This document shows, one piece after another, positions 32,201-44,200 of a DNA stretch of 64,000 nucleotides. This DNA is from Myotis daubentonii. Lineage: Eukaryota; Chordata; Mammalia; Chiroptera; Vespertilionidae. A model generated the notes under the pieces. It saw only the letters and a list, made by a program, of their open reading frames with translations. It searched no databases and was not told the origin of the DNA. Where the stretch lies: assembly GCF_963259705.1 (NCBI RefSeq), contig NC_081852.1, forward strand, positions 61,328,359-61,392,358, in the 5' to 3' direction. The translations under genes were made by a program, and so were the position numbers. Position 1 is the first letter of the stretch; each line of letters starts with the position of its first letter.

Positions 32201-35200
32201 CCTCTGCCTGGGGCCTGGGTAAGTGCCCCCTGAGCAGCGCAGCCCTCCGCTCCCCAGGGCCTCAGGGGAGGAAACAGTGATGCTGTGGGCCTGGGAGGAG
32301 GCTCCTGCGCTGCTCAGGCTCCCCCATGGATGCGGTGACCCAGGGCCTAGGAGCTTGCCCGGACCACAGGGTGTGTGTGTGTGTGTGCACGTGCATGTGC
32401 ACATGGATGTGTGTGCACGTGTATCTGTACGTGCGTGTGTGTGTGTGTATCTGTGTCTATGTAGCGGGTGTGTGTCTGGGGGGGATGTGTATCTGTGTGT
32501 GTGTATGTACATGTGAGCATGAATGTGTGTGCATGTGTATCTGTATGTGCGCGTGTGTGTGTATCTGTGTCTATGTAGCGAGTGTGTGTCTGGGGGAATG
32601 TGTATCTGTGTGTGTGTGTCAGGTGTGTGTATGTGTGTGTGTGTATGTGTATCTGTGGGTGTGTGTCTGGGAGGGGGGCACAGGGGCAGCAAGAATGACA
32701 AAGCCCACCTTCCCTTTCTGTGCTGTGGCTTCTAGAAGCTCAGACTCCTATGTTGTGACCTAAGTGTGTGCACCACCCGCCCACCTTCCATTCCCGCTGT
32801 CACGGCTGTGTCTACATCTCTAGCTATTTCCTCTGCCCTGCACACATGCAGGAGTCTTTGCTGAGAGGCCTGAAAACCTGTCCGGGCACACTAGCAGGGA
32901 GTTAGTGTGAAAACGAATGAGGAAGTTTCAGCTTCATTTTGAAACCGTTAAACTCCCGCTGCGGGATCCCAGTGAGTGAAAGGGCGCTGTGACCGAGGGG
33001 CCCACCCACCCCTCCGCCAGACCCCCTTCCTCCCACCAGAATGGCCCTGGGAGCCAGGAGCGCCCAGCACCAGTGGTCCTGGTCCTTGGTCCACTCCCAT
33101 GCTTAGCCCACTGACCCCCATCTGTCCCTGTCCTGTCCCCACCGGGCAAGTCCGCCGGCCTCAGACCCACTCAGCAGGAGCCACTGCAATGCTAGTGAAC
33201 GGGAGGCAGAGCTGGGGGCAGGGGCAGAGCTCTGGGGGAGCAGAGCTGCTGGAGGGGGTGGGGGCAGAGCAGAGCTGGGGGCAGAGTTGGGGGTGTGGCA
33301 GAGCAGAGCTGAGGGTGGGGGCAGAGCTGGGGGCGGGGGCAGAGCTGGGGGCAGGGACAGAACTGGGGTGGGGGCAGCGCTGGGGGCGGGGGCAGGGGGG
33401 GTGGGTGAAGCTCTGTCTGTTATGAATCGCAGGCCCCGTGTGCTCTGGACACCCCCGGGGAGAGCCGCCTGCCCTCCCGCTTACCGACTGGATGCAGAAC
33501 TTGCGGACGGTATAGTCCACCAGCACCACGCAGTCCTCCACGCACACGCGGATGTGTCCGTAGGTCCAGCAGCCCTGGTCCGGCCAGTACTGAAAGCACT
33601 TCTCCTGCAGGGATTGAAAGCCACAGGCCTGTGGGCGCCTTCACCGGCTCCCAGAGTCTAAACACCTCAAACCCCTGCGCTGGCAGGGGCCACGCCCACT
33701 CTGGCCTCTGACCTGCTCCCAGGTGTGGCTGCCCGGCCAGCACCTTCCCTGTCACCACTTTCCTGGGCATGCGTCTCTCCTCCCCGCCAGCCCTGCCCCC
33801 GGGACCTAGGAGAACAGACAGGCAGCTTCCTGCAGCGGGAAGGAGCAGGGCAGGCCCTGGCTGGGCGGCTCAGTGGGTTGGAGCACCGTCCTGACAAAGG
33901 ATGTGAGTTTGATCCAGGGTCAGGGCACACACAAGCAATCAATGAATAAACAAGTGGAACAACAGATGATCTCTCTCTTTCTCTGCTTTCCTCTCTCTCT
34001 CTCTCTCTCAAATCAATAAGTAAAATTTTTAAAAAGAACACGGGAAAGTGTCTGCTTATAGACGGGGAAACTGAGGCCAGGCAGCTGCTCAGAGCAGCCC
34101 TGAGCCTGTAACTGGGCTTTGCGGACACCCATGCCCAGACGCATTCATCCATTCACCAGGCCACCGTCTACTGAACCCTCTTGCTGAGCCCGCGCCCTGC
34201 AGGGCCCAGACCTGCCACAGGGGCCCCCAGGCCTCGGGCCCGCACCCAACCCCTGGGACTGTGCCCCCAAACTGTTCCCACGTGCAGCACGGGGCCCTGC
34301 CCAGCTCCGCTGGCTGAGGAATGCAGCCTGCAGCGGAGGGGAGGGGCTGGTCACTTCATGCCCGTTCCCTGAGGACAGGGCTGATGGCCACCCAGGGCCT
34401 GGCCACGTGGCTAGAGGCCCAGTCCCTCCCTCCCTCCCTCCCTCCCAGCCACAAAGGCCCTGCACAGCTCCGGGAGGAGGCAGCCTGGGCACCGGCACCC
34501 CCCCAGCGGTCAGGCCTGAGCGGGACCCACGAGGGGCGCAGGTCCGGCAGCACCACCTCTGGAGTCACAGCCTCCTGAGCAGGGACAGCCAGTCCCGGAA
34601 ACGGCCGGGGGGTGGCCAGGGGGTGCCTCATGAGGATTCATCACCTCTCAGGCCCCTGGTGTTTACCAGAGCCCGTGTCCGTGTTATGACACCCACGGGA
34701 CCACATCCCTCCCACATCCGGCCCAGGGTGTCCCTGAAGCAGCCGGGAGAAGCCAGCCCCCAAGCCCTGGATTGGGCCCGGCTCAGCCTCCTGGGCCCCT
34801 GGGACCCGCTGAGCTTCTTGCCGGGAGAGGCCGTCCCTGGGCCCTTGGGCGGCGCCTGCCCCCAGGCTCCTGTGAGGTCCGCACCCAGGGCCTCCTAAGC
34901 CCCCCCACGCCGGCCCTCCCTCCGGGCTGCTCAGAAGGTGGCAGCAGCTGTTTCGCAGCCCTGGGCCGGGGCGTGGACGCGGGGCCACCGCAGAAGTGGA
35001 AGCCACGAGAAAAAGGGAACTCGGTTGAGAAATGAGTTCATGTGCAGCGGGGACGTGGGTGCCCAGAGACACGGAGACACCCAGGAGGAGGCTCAGGGTG
35101 ACGCAGAGAGGAAACAACGGCCTGCGGGCGGTGGGGGCTGCTCTCAGGACCCCCCCCCCCACCTCCTAAACCAGCCCCGCCCCCAGCAAGCTGGTCCCAG

Positions 35201-38200
35201 GGGACGCCAGGCTCCTGCCACAGCATCTGCTCAGAGCAGGAGGGGCGGTGGGGGGGGGGGGCAGCTAAGTGTCCCTGGGAGCCCCAGCCTCCTGCAGTCA
35301 CTCCAGGACTCACACAGAGAAAGGTGGCCGTGCCCAGCCCGGTCCCCACTCCTAAAACAGACCCCCCACCCCCACCCCAACCGGAACCGTGGCTGGAAGC
35401 TATCTCCTGTGGATCAGAGACAGGGCCCCGGGCTGCAGTGACTCTGGGCCAGCCCTGCCTGTCCCTGGCCCCCTGCCCCCAGCGCCAGCTGAGTGCCATC
35501 TCAAAGGGCAGCCCTCCCCCCTAACCCCCCCGCCCCCCCCCCCCGGGCCTTAGCCAAGCTGCCTGGGCTCCTAGCCCCCTGCAGTGAGTGAGGTGATGGA
35601 AGAAAGGCAGGGCAGAGGTCACTCCTCAGGCCCAGGCCTGGATCTGCGCCTTCCTTTCCACTGCTTCCCCCACCTTTGCAGCGGCCCTCAGGCTAGAATA
35701 TGCTAGAAGGTTTCCCCACCTCCAACAAGTCTCCCTCCAGCTCCCAATACCGCCTCCAATCTGGAAGTGAGTTCACTTCCTACAAGACAAGCCCCTGTCG
35801 GCCCTCGGCCGCCCTTGTGCCCCAAGCTGGGCTCCTGGATGCCTTTCTAGCCGCCCTGCCAGGCGTGCCACTGGGGGGAGGGGGCGGGAGGGGGCTCCTG
35901 GTTTCCCAAGGATGCTGCCTGCTATGGCTGCTTCTCTGGCTGGAGTTGGTAAAATTCCCTCCAGCACCAGCACCATCCCCCAGGTGAGCTGTGCTGGTGT
36001 CCTGGCCTCGCCTCCAGGGCTGTTCCACTTCACACACACACACCCCCCCTTTCTGCCAGGAACTAGTCAGCTGGCTTCCCCACAGGGTCTGTAACCAACC
36101 CACCCTCTGGCTACAGAGAAGGCTGGGAGCCATGAAGCCAGCCTGCATTTCTGCACCCTGGTATGTGGGATGTACAGGCCCAGCCTGGCCAGGCCCTCGG
36201 GCACCACCGTCCCCTTCACGCCCCATTACGCTTTATGCCACCTCCTGACCGGCTCCATTTGCTGCTGTTTGGTGCCAGCCCTCCCGGTGGAATAGGCTGC
36301 AGGAGGCCGATCTGCAGCCGGGTCACTGCACACGCCCCTGCACTGGGCGGCGTGTCCGGGGGGCATGAGCTGGCATTTGCCACACATAAGGAAGGAATCT
36401 GTTTAAATTAATGGTCATCGTTATTATCATTTTTTTGGTTAATCCTCACCGGAGGATATCTGTCCATTGCTAGTTAGAGAGAGTGGGAGGGAGCGGGAGA
36501 GACACAGAGAGAGAAACAGCCATGTGAGGGAGACACACCAATTGGCTGCTTCCCACACACACCCAAGCGGGGCAGGGACTGAGCCTCCAAGCGAGGTCCG
36601 TGCCCTTGACTAGACTGAACCCGGGGCTCTTCAGTCTGCAGACCGGTGCTCTCGACACTGAGCCACACTGGCTAGGGCTCATTTCACTGAAGTCTTTAAA
36701 GAGGCGTTGAGTTCTTACAACGCACATTACTTTTTGAATTAGAAACAGCTAATGACGTGTGTCAGAATGATAACTCGGCATTCATTCACTATGTCTTGCC
36801 CTCGCCAGTTTGGCTCACATCGATGTTTCTCTCTGTCTCCCCCCTCCCTTCCAATCTCTCTCTAAAAATCAATGGAAAAATATCCCTGGGTGAGGATTAA
36901 CAACAACAACAAATACATACCTTGATCTTCAAATGCGTTTCTCCAGTCTGGCTAATAAGCAGGAAGTCGCTTTTGCTTTAGTGTGAGGCCCACACATGAC
37001 ATGCTCAACATAATAAAAATCAAAATGCTGAAACCCACTGCCCCCATCAGGGACTCAGAGCTGCCCTGCCAGCCGGGGAGGACCCTGGCGGAAAAAAGGA
37101 AACCCTCCCCTCTAGCATCGTCGTCTGGGACAGCGAGCTGCGTGGAGGAACGGGCCACAGACTAACCCCGCCCCCGCCCCCCCCCCCCCCCCCCCGCCGG
37201 CTCGGGGAGGCCAGCCTGCAGGACCCTCCAAACTCGGAAAATAATAAAGATGCTCTGAGCCAGGGGGCGCTTTTTTAATTTCCTTCTGCAGTGAGAAGGG
37301 AGAGAAACAGGAAGAGGAAGTGGTACCCCCACCCCCCCACCCCCCCACCCCCCCACCCCCCCACCCCCGCCAACAGCAGCGAAAAGAAAGCATTCCTCAT
37401 CAGAGGCCAGAGGCCGGGCTCACCTCTTTCCTTTCTTTCAGGTTCGTCAACATGACGATGGTCGCAGACTTCTGCTCCCAGATCATCCTCCAGAAGTCAT
37501 TCACTGTTTCCTGCTTAGGGCCTGCTCGTGGAGGAGGATCCCAGAGTCAGGCAAGACAGAGGTCTGGGCGCCCCAGCCCCAGGCACTGCCTGGGCCCTGG
37601 ACGGCTGCTCCCCCCGATTCTCTGAGTCACAAAAGGGCTGGTGGGTCCAGTTCACACCCGACAGAATTCCAGACCCGGTGGGGCTGGGAGGGGCCAGCAG
37701 GTCCCCGCCTGCCCATTCCATCCTGCCACACTCCCGCTCCCCTCTGGAGCTGGGAACTCCTCAGGGGGCGGAATCCCTGGACCGGGGCAGGTGACAGTCA
37801 CAGGCAGTCACCTATCAAAGTGAGAGCTGGTCTGCAGCTACGGGTCCAAGTGGTTTGCGGCCACTCAGTGTTTTAGTTTCAATATCGCACCCGGACGTGG
37901 TGTGTGAGTGTGAGTGTGAGTGTGTGTGTGAGTGTGAGTGTGAGTGTGAGTGTGTATGTGATGAGAGGGTAACAGTAACAAGCTTACCTTGAGCTGCTAT
38001 GAATTTATTCTTCTCCTTGTAACCCTAGAAACACAAAATCAGATTTATAATGTCTCCAAATTATCTTTGTATGTCCCTCTCTAGTCTTTATTTTCTGGGA
38101 ATACCTTTCAAGACACACACATGGGTAGACACAGATATATATATTTAATTGGTTTATGCATATAAATTCTCTATTGTATTCTTATGACAATTTTATAACT

Positions 38201-41200
38201 TATATTAAATGATCTTTTAAGGTTCAATTAAAATAGATTCATAATAATCCATTGTGTGTGGCTTTACCATCATTTATTTAACCAGTCCCTCCTGCTCTAT
38301 TTTATCAGTTATATAAACAAAGCCTTAATGAACACCCTTGGTATCTATGTTTCTTTTTGATTCTTTTTTTCTTTTTCTTTTTTGTTAATCCTCATCCGAG
38401 GATATTTTTCCATTGATTTTTAGAGAGAGTGGAAGAGTGGGAAAGACAGAGAGAAACGTCGATGTGAGAGAAACACATCAACTGGTTGCCCCCTGCACGA
38501 ACCCTGACCAGGCCCCAGGCCAGAGAGAAGCCTGCAACCAAGGTACATGCCTTGGCCGGAATCAAACCTGGGACCCTTTGGTCTGCAGGCCGACACTCTA
38601 TCCACTGAGCCACACCGGCCAGGCCGGGACCTGTTTCTGAAAAATGAAGCACAGATGCTAATTCAAAAGGTGTGGATGCTCCCACGCTCTGTGCTGTGGC
38701 CACCCGGCCCGGGAGTTGTGACAGTTTATGTTCCCAGACCCAGAAGAAAGCGCCCACTGGTGACTCAGAGCCCCGGGTGGTCGTGCTGAGCCGGGGACAG
38801 GGACATGGAGGACTCACATCTATGTATGAAGCATTAATGTAGTCCGAACAAGGCGTTCCATCCACCTGGCTCAAAATCACCCGGGAATGATCATCTGTTT
38901 TAAAAAAAAACATGATATCAGGAGAAGGAAATCACATCTGCCATCTACCATATCAGACCCAGCAGAGTCCTCCCAGCTACAGTATCAGACCCTGAAGAGT
39001 CCTCCCAGCTACAGTATCAGACCCTGCAGAGTCCTCCCAGCTACAGTAACAGACCCTGCAGAGTCCTCCCAGCTACAGTATCAGACTGCAGAGTCCTCCC
39101 AGCTACAGTATCAGACCCTGCAGAGTCCTCCCAGCTACAGTATCAGACTGCAGAGTCCTCCCAGCTACAGTATCAGAACCCGCAGAGTCCTCCCAGCTAC
39201 AGTATCAGACCCTGCAGAGTCCTCCCAGCTATAGTATCAGACCCTGCAGAGTCCTCCCAGCTACAGTATCAGACCCTGCAGAGTCCTCCCAGCTACAGTA
39301 TCAGACTGCAGAGTCCTCCCAGCTACAGTATCAGACTGCAGAGTCCTCCCAGCTACAGTATCAGACCCAGCAGTGTCCTCCCAGCTACAGTATCAGGCCC
39401 TGCAGAGTCCTCCCAGCTACAGTATCAGACCCCGCAGAGTCCTCCCAGCTACAGTATCAGACTGCAGAGTCCTCCCAGCTACAGTATCAGACCCTGCAGA
39501 GTCCTCCCAGCTACAGTATCAGACCCAGCAGTGTCCTCCCAGCTACAGTATCAGACCCCGCAGAGTCCTCCCAGCTACAGTATCAGACTGCAGAGTCCTC
39601 CCAGCTACAGTATCAGAACCCGCAGAGTCCTCACAGCTACAGTATCAGACTGCAGAGTCCTCCCAGCTACAGTATCAGACCCTGCAGAGTCCTCCTAGCT
39701 ACCGTATCAGACCCTGCAGAGTCCTCCCAGCTACAGTATCAGACTGAAGAGTCCTCCCAGCTACAGTATCAGACTGCAGAGTCCTCCCAGCTACAGTATC
39801 AGACTGCAGAGTCCTCCCAGCTACAGTATCAGACCCTACAGAGTCTCCCAGCTACAGTATCAGACCCTGCAGAGTCCTCCCAGCTATAGTATCAGACTCT
39901 GAGAGTCCTCCCAGCTACAGTATCAGACCCTGCAGAGTCCTCCCAGCTACAGTATCAGACCCCGCAGAGTCCTCCCAGCTACAGTATCAGACTCTGAGAG
40001 TCCTCCCAGCTACAGTATCAGACCCTGCAGAGTCCTCCCAGCTACAGTATCAGACTCTGAGAGTCCTCCCAGCTACAGTATCAGACCCTGCAGAGTCCTC
40101 CCAGCTACAGTATCAGACTCTGAGAGTCCTCCCATCTACAGTATCAGACCCTGCAGAGTCCTCCCAGCTACAGTATCAGACTCTGAGAGTCCTCCCATCT
40201 ACAGTATCAGACCCTGCAGAGTCCTCCCAGCTACAGTATCAGACCCTGCAGAGTCCTCCCAGCTACAGTATCAGACCCTGCAGAGTCCTCCCAGCTACAG
40301 TATCAGACCCTGCAGAGTCCTCCCAGCTACAGTATCAGACTCTGAGAGTCCTCCTAGCTACCGTATCAGACCCTGCAGAGTCCTCCCAGCTACAGTATCA
40401 GACCCTGCAGAGTCCTCCCAGCTACAGTATCAGACTCTGAGAGTCCTCCCATCTACAGTATCAGACCCTGCAGAGTCCTCCCATCTACAGTATCAGACTG
40501 CAGAGTCCTCCCAGCTACAGTATCAGACCCCGCAGAGTCCTCCCAGCTACAGTATCAGACTGCAGAGTCCTCCCATCTACAGTATCAGACCCTGCAGAGT
40601 CCTCCCAGCTACAGTATCAGACCCTGCAGAGTCCTCCCAGCTACAGTATCAGACCCTGCAGAGTCCTCCCATCTACAGTATCAGACCCTGCAGAGTCCTC
40701 CCAGCTACAGTATCAGACCCTGCAGAGTCCTCCCAGCTACAGTATCAGACCCTGCAGAGTCCTCCCAGCTACAGTATCAGACTCTGAGAGTCCTCCTAGC
40801 TACCGTATCAGACCCTGCAGAGTCCTCCCAGCTACAGTATCAGACCCTGCAGAGTCCTCCCAGCTACAGTATCAGACTGCAGAGTCCTCCCAGCTACAGT
40901 ATCAGATCCTGCAGAGTCCCCCAGCTACCGTATCAGACTCTGCAAAGGACAGACCCGGGCCCCCATGGTGACCACAGAGGGACAGATGTGGGAAAGAACC
41001 TCAGTGGCCAGCGTGGGCCTGCCCACCACACAGAAACAGGACGGCAGAATGTGCGGACCCGACCATGTGACAGCCGTGTTCTCTGGGCCCCGTATTGGCA
41101 CATGTAGGTGTACTTAGGAGAACTTCTGGGGTGACCCTACCGGGCTTTCCGAGGAGAGGACGACTGCATCTCTGGACAAGTGGGCATTTGGATCTGGGGT

Positions 41201-44200
41201 TTGGAACCACAGACCCCAATCCCATCCTTCAGGTCTGCCCCAGAGAGGAAGGTAAGCAGGACCCACACAGACCTGGGCTGGACGGGCCACCTGCCTGGGA
41301 GTTTCCGGCCTATGGTGCAAGCAGTGCCCAGAGGGGCTGACCAGGAGTGTTCTGCGTGAGTGGAGTGTGTATGTGGGGTGTGTGCGGGGGGGGGGGGTGA
41401 CTGTGGGGGCTTGTCTTGGCAGCGAGGCTGGCTGTGAAGGTCACCCAGGGGCACGGCCCAGCCATTGATGCCTCTGGACAGATGTGTTACCCCCCCTGCC
41501 CTGCACCTCCTGGAACCCACACTCTGTAGCCGGTGGCGGTCCCTAGCTGTCGGGTTAAAACCGGGTTTACTGGGAGCCTTCCCACCACACTGCCAGAGCC
41601 CTATGTGTTTCTCGTTGGTCCTTTTGGCCCTTGGTCCAGGGGACTTGCTGCTGGTGGCCAAGAGCTGAGTGCAACAGCGGAAGGTGCACAGGGCCACCCG
41701 CCACCGTGGCTGGGGCTCCGGATCTGATCCAGCAGGAGGGGCCCTGCCCCCCAGTGCAGGCGGCCCCCTCCAGGCCCCTGGGCAGCCCAGGTCTCATTCA
41801 GCGCAGGCTCCGCGGCCAGACCCTCGCCCACGCAGGCTGCCTGTGCCAGGCGGCACACGCACAGGTGCCCAGAGGCCCGGTGCCCGGAGGCCCGGTGCCC
41901 GGAGGCCAGGTGCGAGCTCCCAGCAGCTGCGCTGTCACGGGCTCTGATCTCCCAGCACCGGGATCATCACCGTCACTCAGAGTGACACGCACCGTCACCG
42001 CGAGCTGCAGGGGATTTGGAGTGTAGTCAGAACGCCACCGACCATGCAAAAACAGTAAAATCTTACTGGGAAGGATGTTGGGGTATCTGTTCTTGTCTCT
42101 GTTTTCTTCTTTATTGGCCTGTTCAAACGTTCCTTGCATGTGTCCGGACGGCAGCGACTGGAAGGAAACAGCGGTGACAATGTGACGGATCCTAGCACTG
42201 AGTTCTGTCACCTTCCCTGCGAGAGAGGTCTCTGATCCCACCACTGCCTGTCACCTCATCAACTGCAGCAGATCACCATCGGCTCATCAATTGTAACAAG
42301 TCACTACTGGTTCATCAATTGTAACAGATCACTATCGGCTCCACGTGGCGCTAAAGCGATGGCTTAGTCGTTGGGAACTGTGGGCCAGCACCTGCCACTT
42401 CCTGACCAATATTCTGTAAACCTAAAACTGCTCTACATAAGTCTATTCAACGTGGTAAATTAAAAAGAAGGGAAAACAGCCTGAGAAGCTTCCGCCTTCC
42501 TTGGAAGGTGAGGCGGCTGCAGGGGTGGGTGGGGATGATGGCAGGAGGGGCCTGGGCGGCCAGGATGCTCCTGGCTGACACCCAGCACGTGGCCTGGCAT
42601 CTGCCCAGATGGAGACAGAGTGACGCTGCAGCTCCATGGGCGGCACCGAGCGTCGCTGGGGCGAGAGAAACAACGTGCTCCTGTTGGCACCTACCACCGA
42701 GCCAGGTTCCCGCTGGGGAAAGGCCCGCCCGCCGCCTGCCTGCACTGAGCTGCCCTGCACCCTGCCTGCCCTCAACCCGCCCGGGCCTCCCCTCGCCAGC
42801 GGCTCGGGTGGCGCAGGGGAGCCGGGACAGCAGTGGAGGCTGTGCCGGAGCCGGTCAGCCCGCAGCGCCAGGCGTGAGCCGTGCAGGGAGCACTTGCTCC
42901 ACAGCACCTTGTGAGTCATTGTCCGATTGTGTCATTGGCAGAAGAGGGTTTGTTTGTTTGTCTGAGGGAAGATTTCGTTTCTATGAACAAGCGCATGAGC
43001 CAGGGTGCGCTCCCAGTGCTGGGCAGGTGCCAGCAAGTTGAGGAAACAGACAAGGAGCCAGGGGTGGGCTCCCAGCGAGCCCAGGCGATGGGGCGGGCTG
43101 GTGTCCCGTGCGGGGACCTTTCCGGGGGCACCTCCTGTGCCTCTACAACAGGACTGCCGGGTCAGGCCCAGCCCCTGCCGGGACAGAGGCGCTGGGAAGA
43201 GCGTCTGGAGGGGGCTTCCTGGCCCGGAGGGCACTCACCTGCAGGGGCAGGGGCTGCAGGCCCGGAAGGCCCCCCCAGACACCTCGTGTGCACACTGGGC
43301 CCTGCCGGGCACGCCTCGCTCTTTCACAGGTGACGTACAAATACGCCATGGGGGCAGGTGGTGCCCGCATTTCCCAGATGAGGAAACCGAGGCAGAGATG
43401 ACCTCCAGGCTGGTCAGAGGCAGACCTGGGCAGGTCTCAGGCGGGCTGCCGGCTTCCTCCATGCCCCCCTCAGCCCACTGAACCGGTCCCAGCACCCACC
43501 CTTCTTTATCCACAGCTCAGGTCAGCTCCGCAATACACACGCGCCCAAACTCACTGGGATCCCCTCCTCTGAGACCAACTGTCTCCCTTTCACAGTTTTT
43601 GGGAGAGAAGCTCAGGGCAGTGGAGGAGAACAGAGCAAGAAGAGGGGCAGAGCCCACCTCAAGCTTATCCATCTGCAGAGCCAAGAGTGTGGCACCGCGG
43701 CTCTGAGCGGAGGGATGAGGCACGGACGGGCTGAGGGCACGGCCGTCCCTCACTCGAGAGGAGAGCAGCCTGGAGTCAAGCAGCCTGGCCAGGGTCCCTG
43801 AGCCAGGACCAGGATCCACGCCACGGACTCAAGCCCAGCGCTCTCCCCTCTGCCCTCTGCCTACCCGCCCTTCGCTGGGCAGAGGGACACCCCTGGGAAG
43901 GCTGCCGATGGCGGGGCGGGGTCCAGGAGAGGGAGGCAAAATTGAAAGGGGCTCCCCCAAGCCTCAAGATTCAAAATAATATGCAAATGCAATATCTAAA
44001 AAAAAATCAAAATAAATGCAAAGAATCCATAATGATAAAATGAAAATTTTAAGCAAGGACACGATCAGTGGATCAGTCACAGTGTGGTGACAAGCCCCGT
44101 GGGAGCCTGGAGCAACAGGGAACATTGTTGCTTACAAGTGCCTGTTCCGTTCTGCCTCCATTAGGGCCTTCACTTTGTTATTTGTAAAGCTGCAAAGCTG

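Larger units (their letters stand above)
32112..33484 (-). other. PTPRE: PTPRE intron 9
   Basis: It contains the GT-rich compound microsatellite (32369-32668) and the GCAGAGCTGGGGG minisatellite (33206-33405). Confidence 0.75.
33605..37423 (-). other. PTPRE: PTPRE intron 8
   Basis: It holds Ves SINEs at 33857-34035, 36430-36680 and 36799-36914, a MIR-like patch near 34055-34115, C-runs near 35527-35544 and 37174-37195, and a CCCCCCA repeat at 37326-37370. No exon is seen. Confidence 0.65.
38895..42066 (-). other. PTPRE: PTPRE intron 5
   Basis: It is mostly the minisatellite (38940-40945). The remaining 1.1 kb holds a small tandem repeat at 41866-41912 (unit about ggtgcccggaggccc) and nothing else I recognise. 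Confidence 0.75.

Noticed and set aside
38887..39747. Open frames of 115-124 codons in the 2-kb minisatellite
   Set aside because: The reading switches between the same peptide motifs in all frames, as expected for a 30-32 bp tandem array; there is no start context or homology.
38940..40945. CRISPR-like regular array
   Set aside because: Units are directly joined with no unique spacers, and the locus is a mammalian intron; it is a minisatellite.
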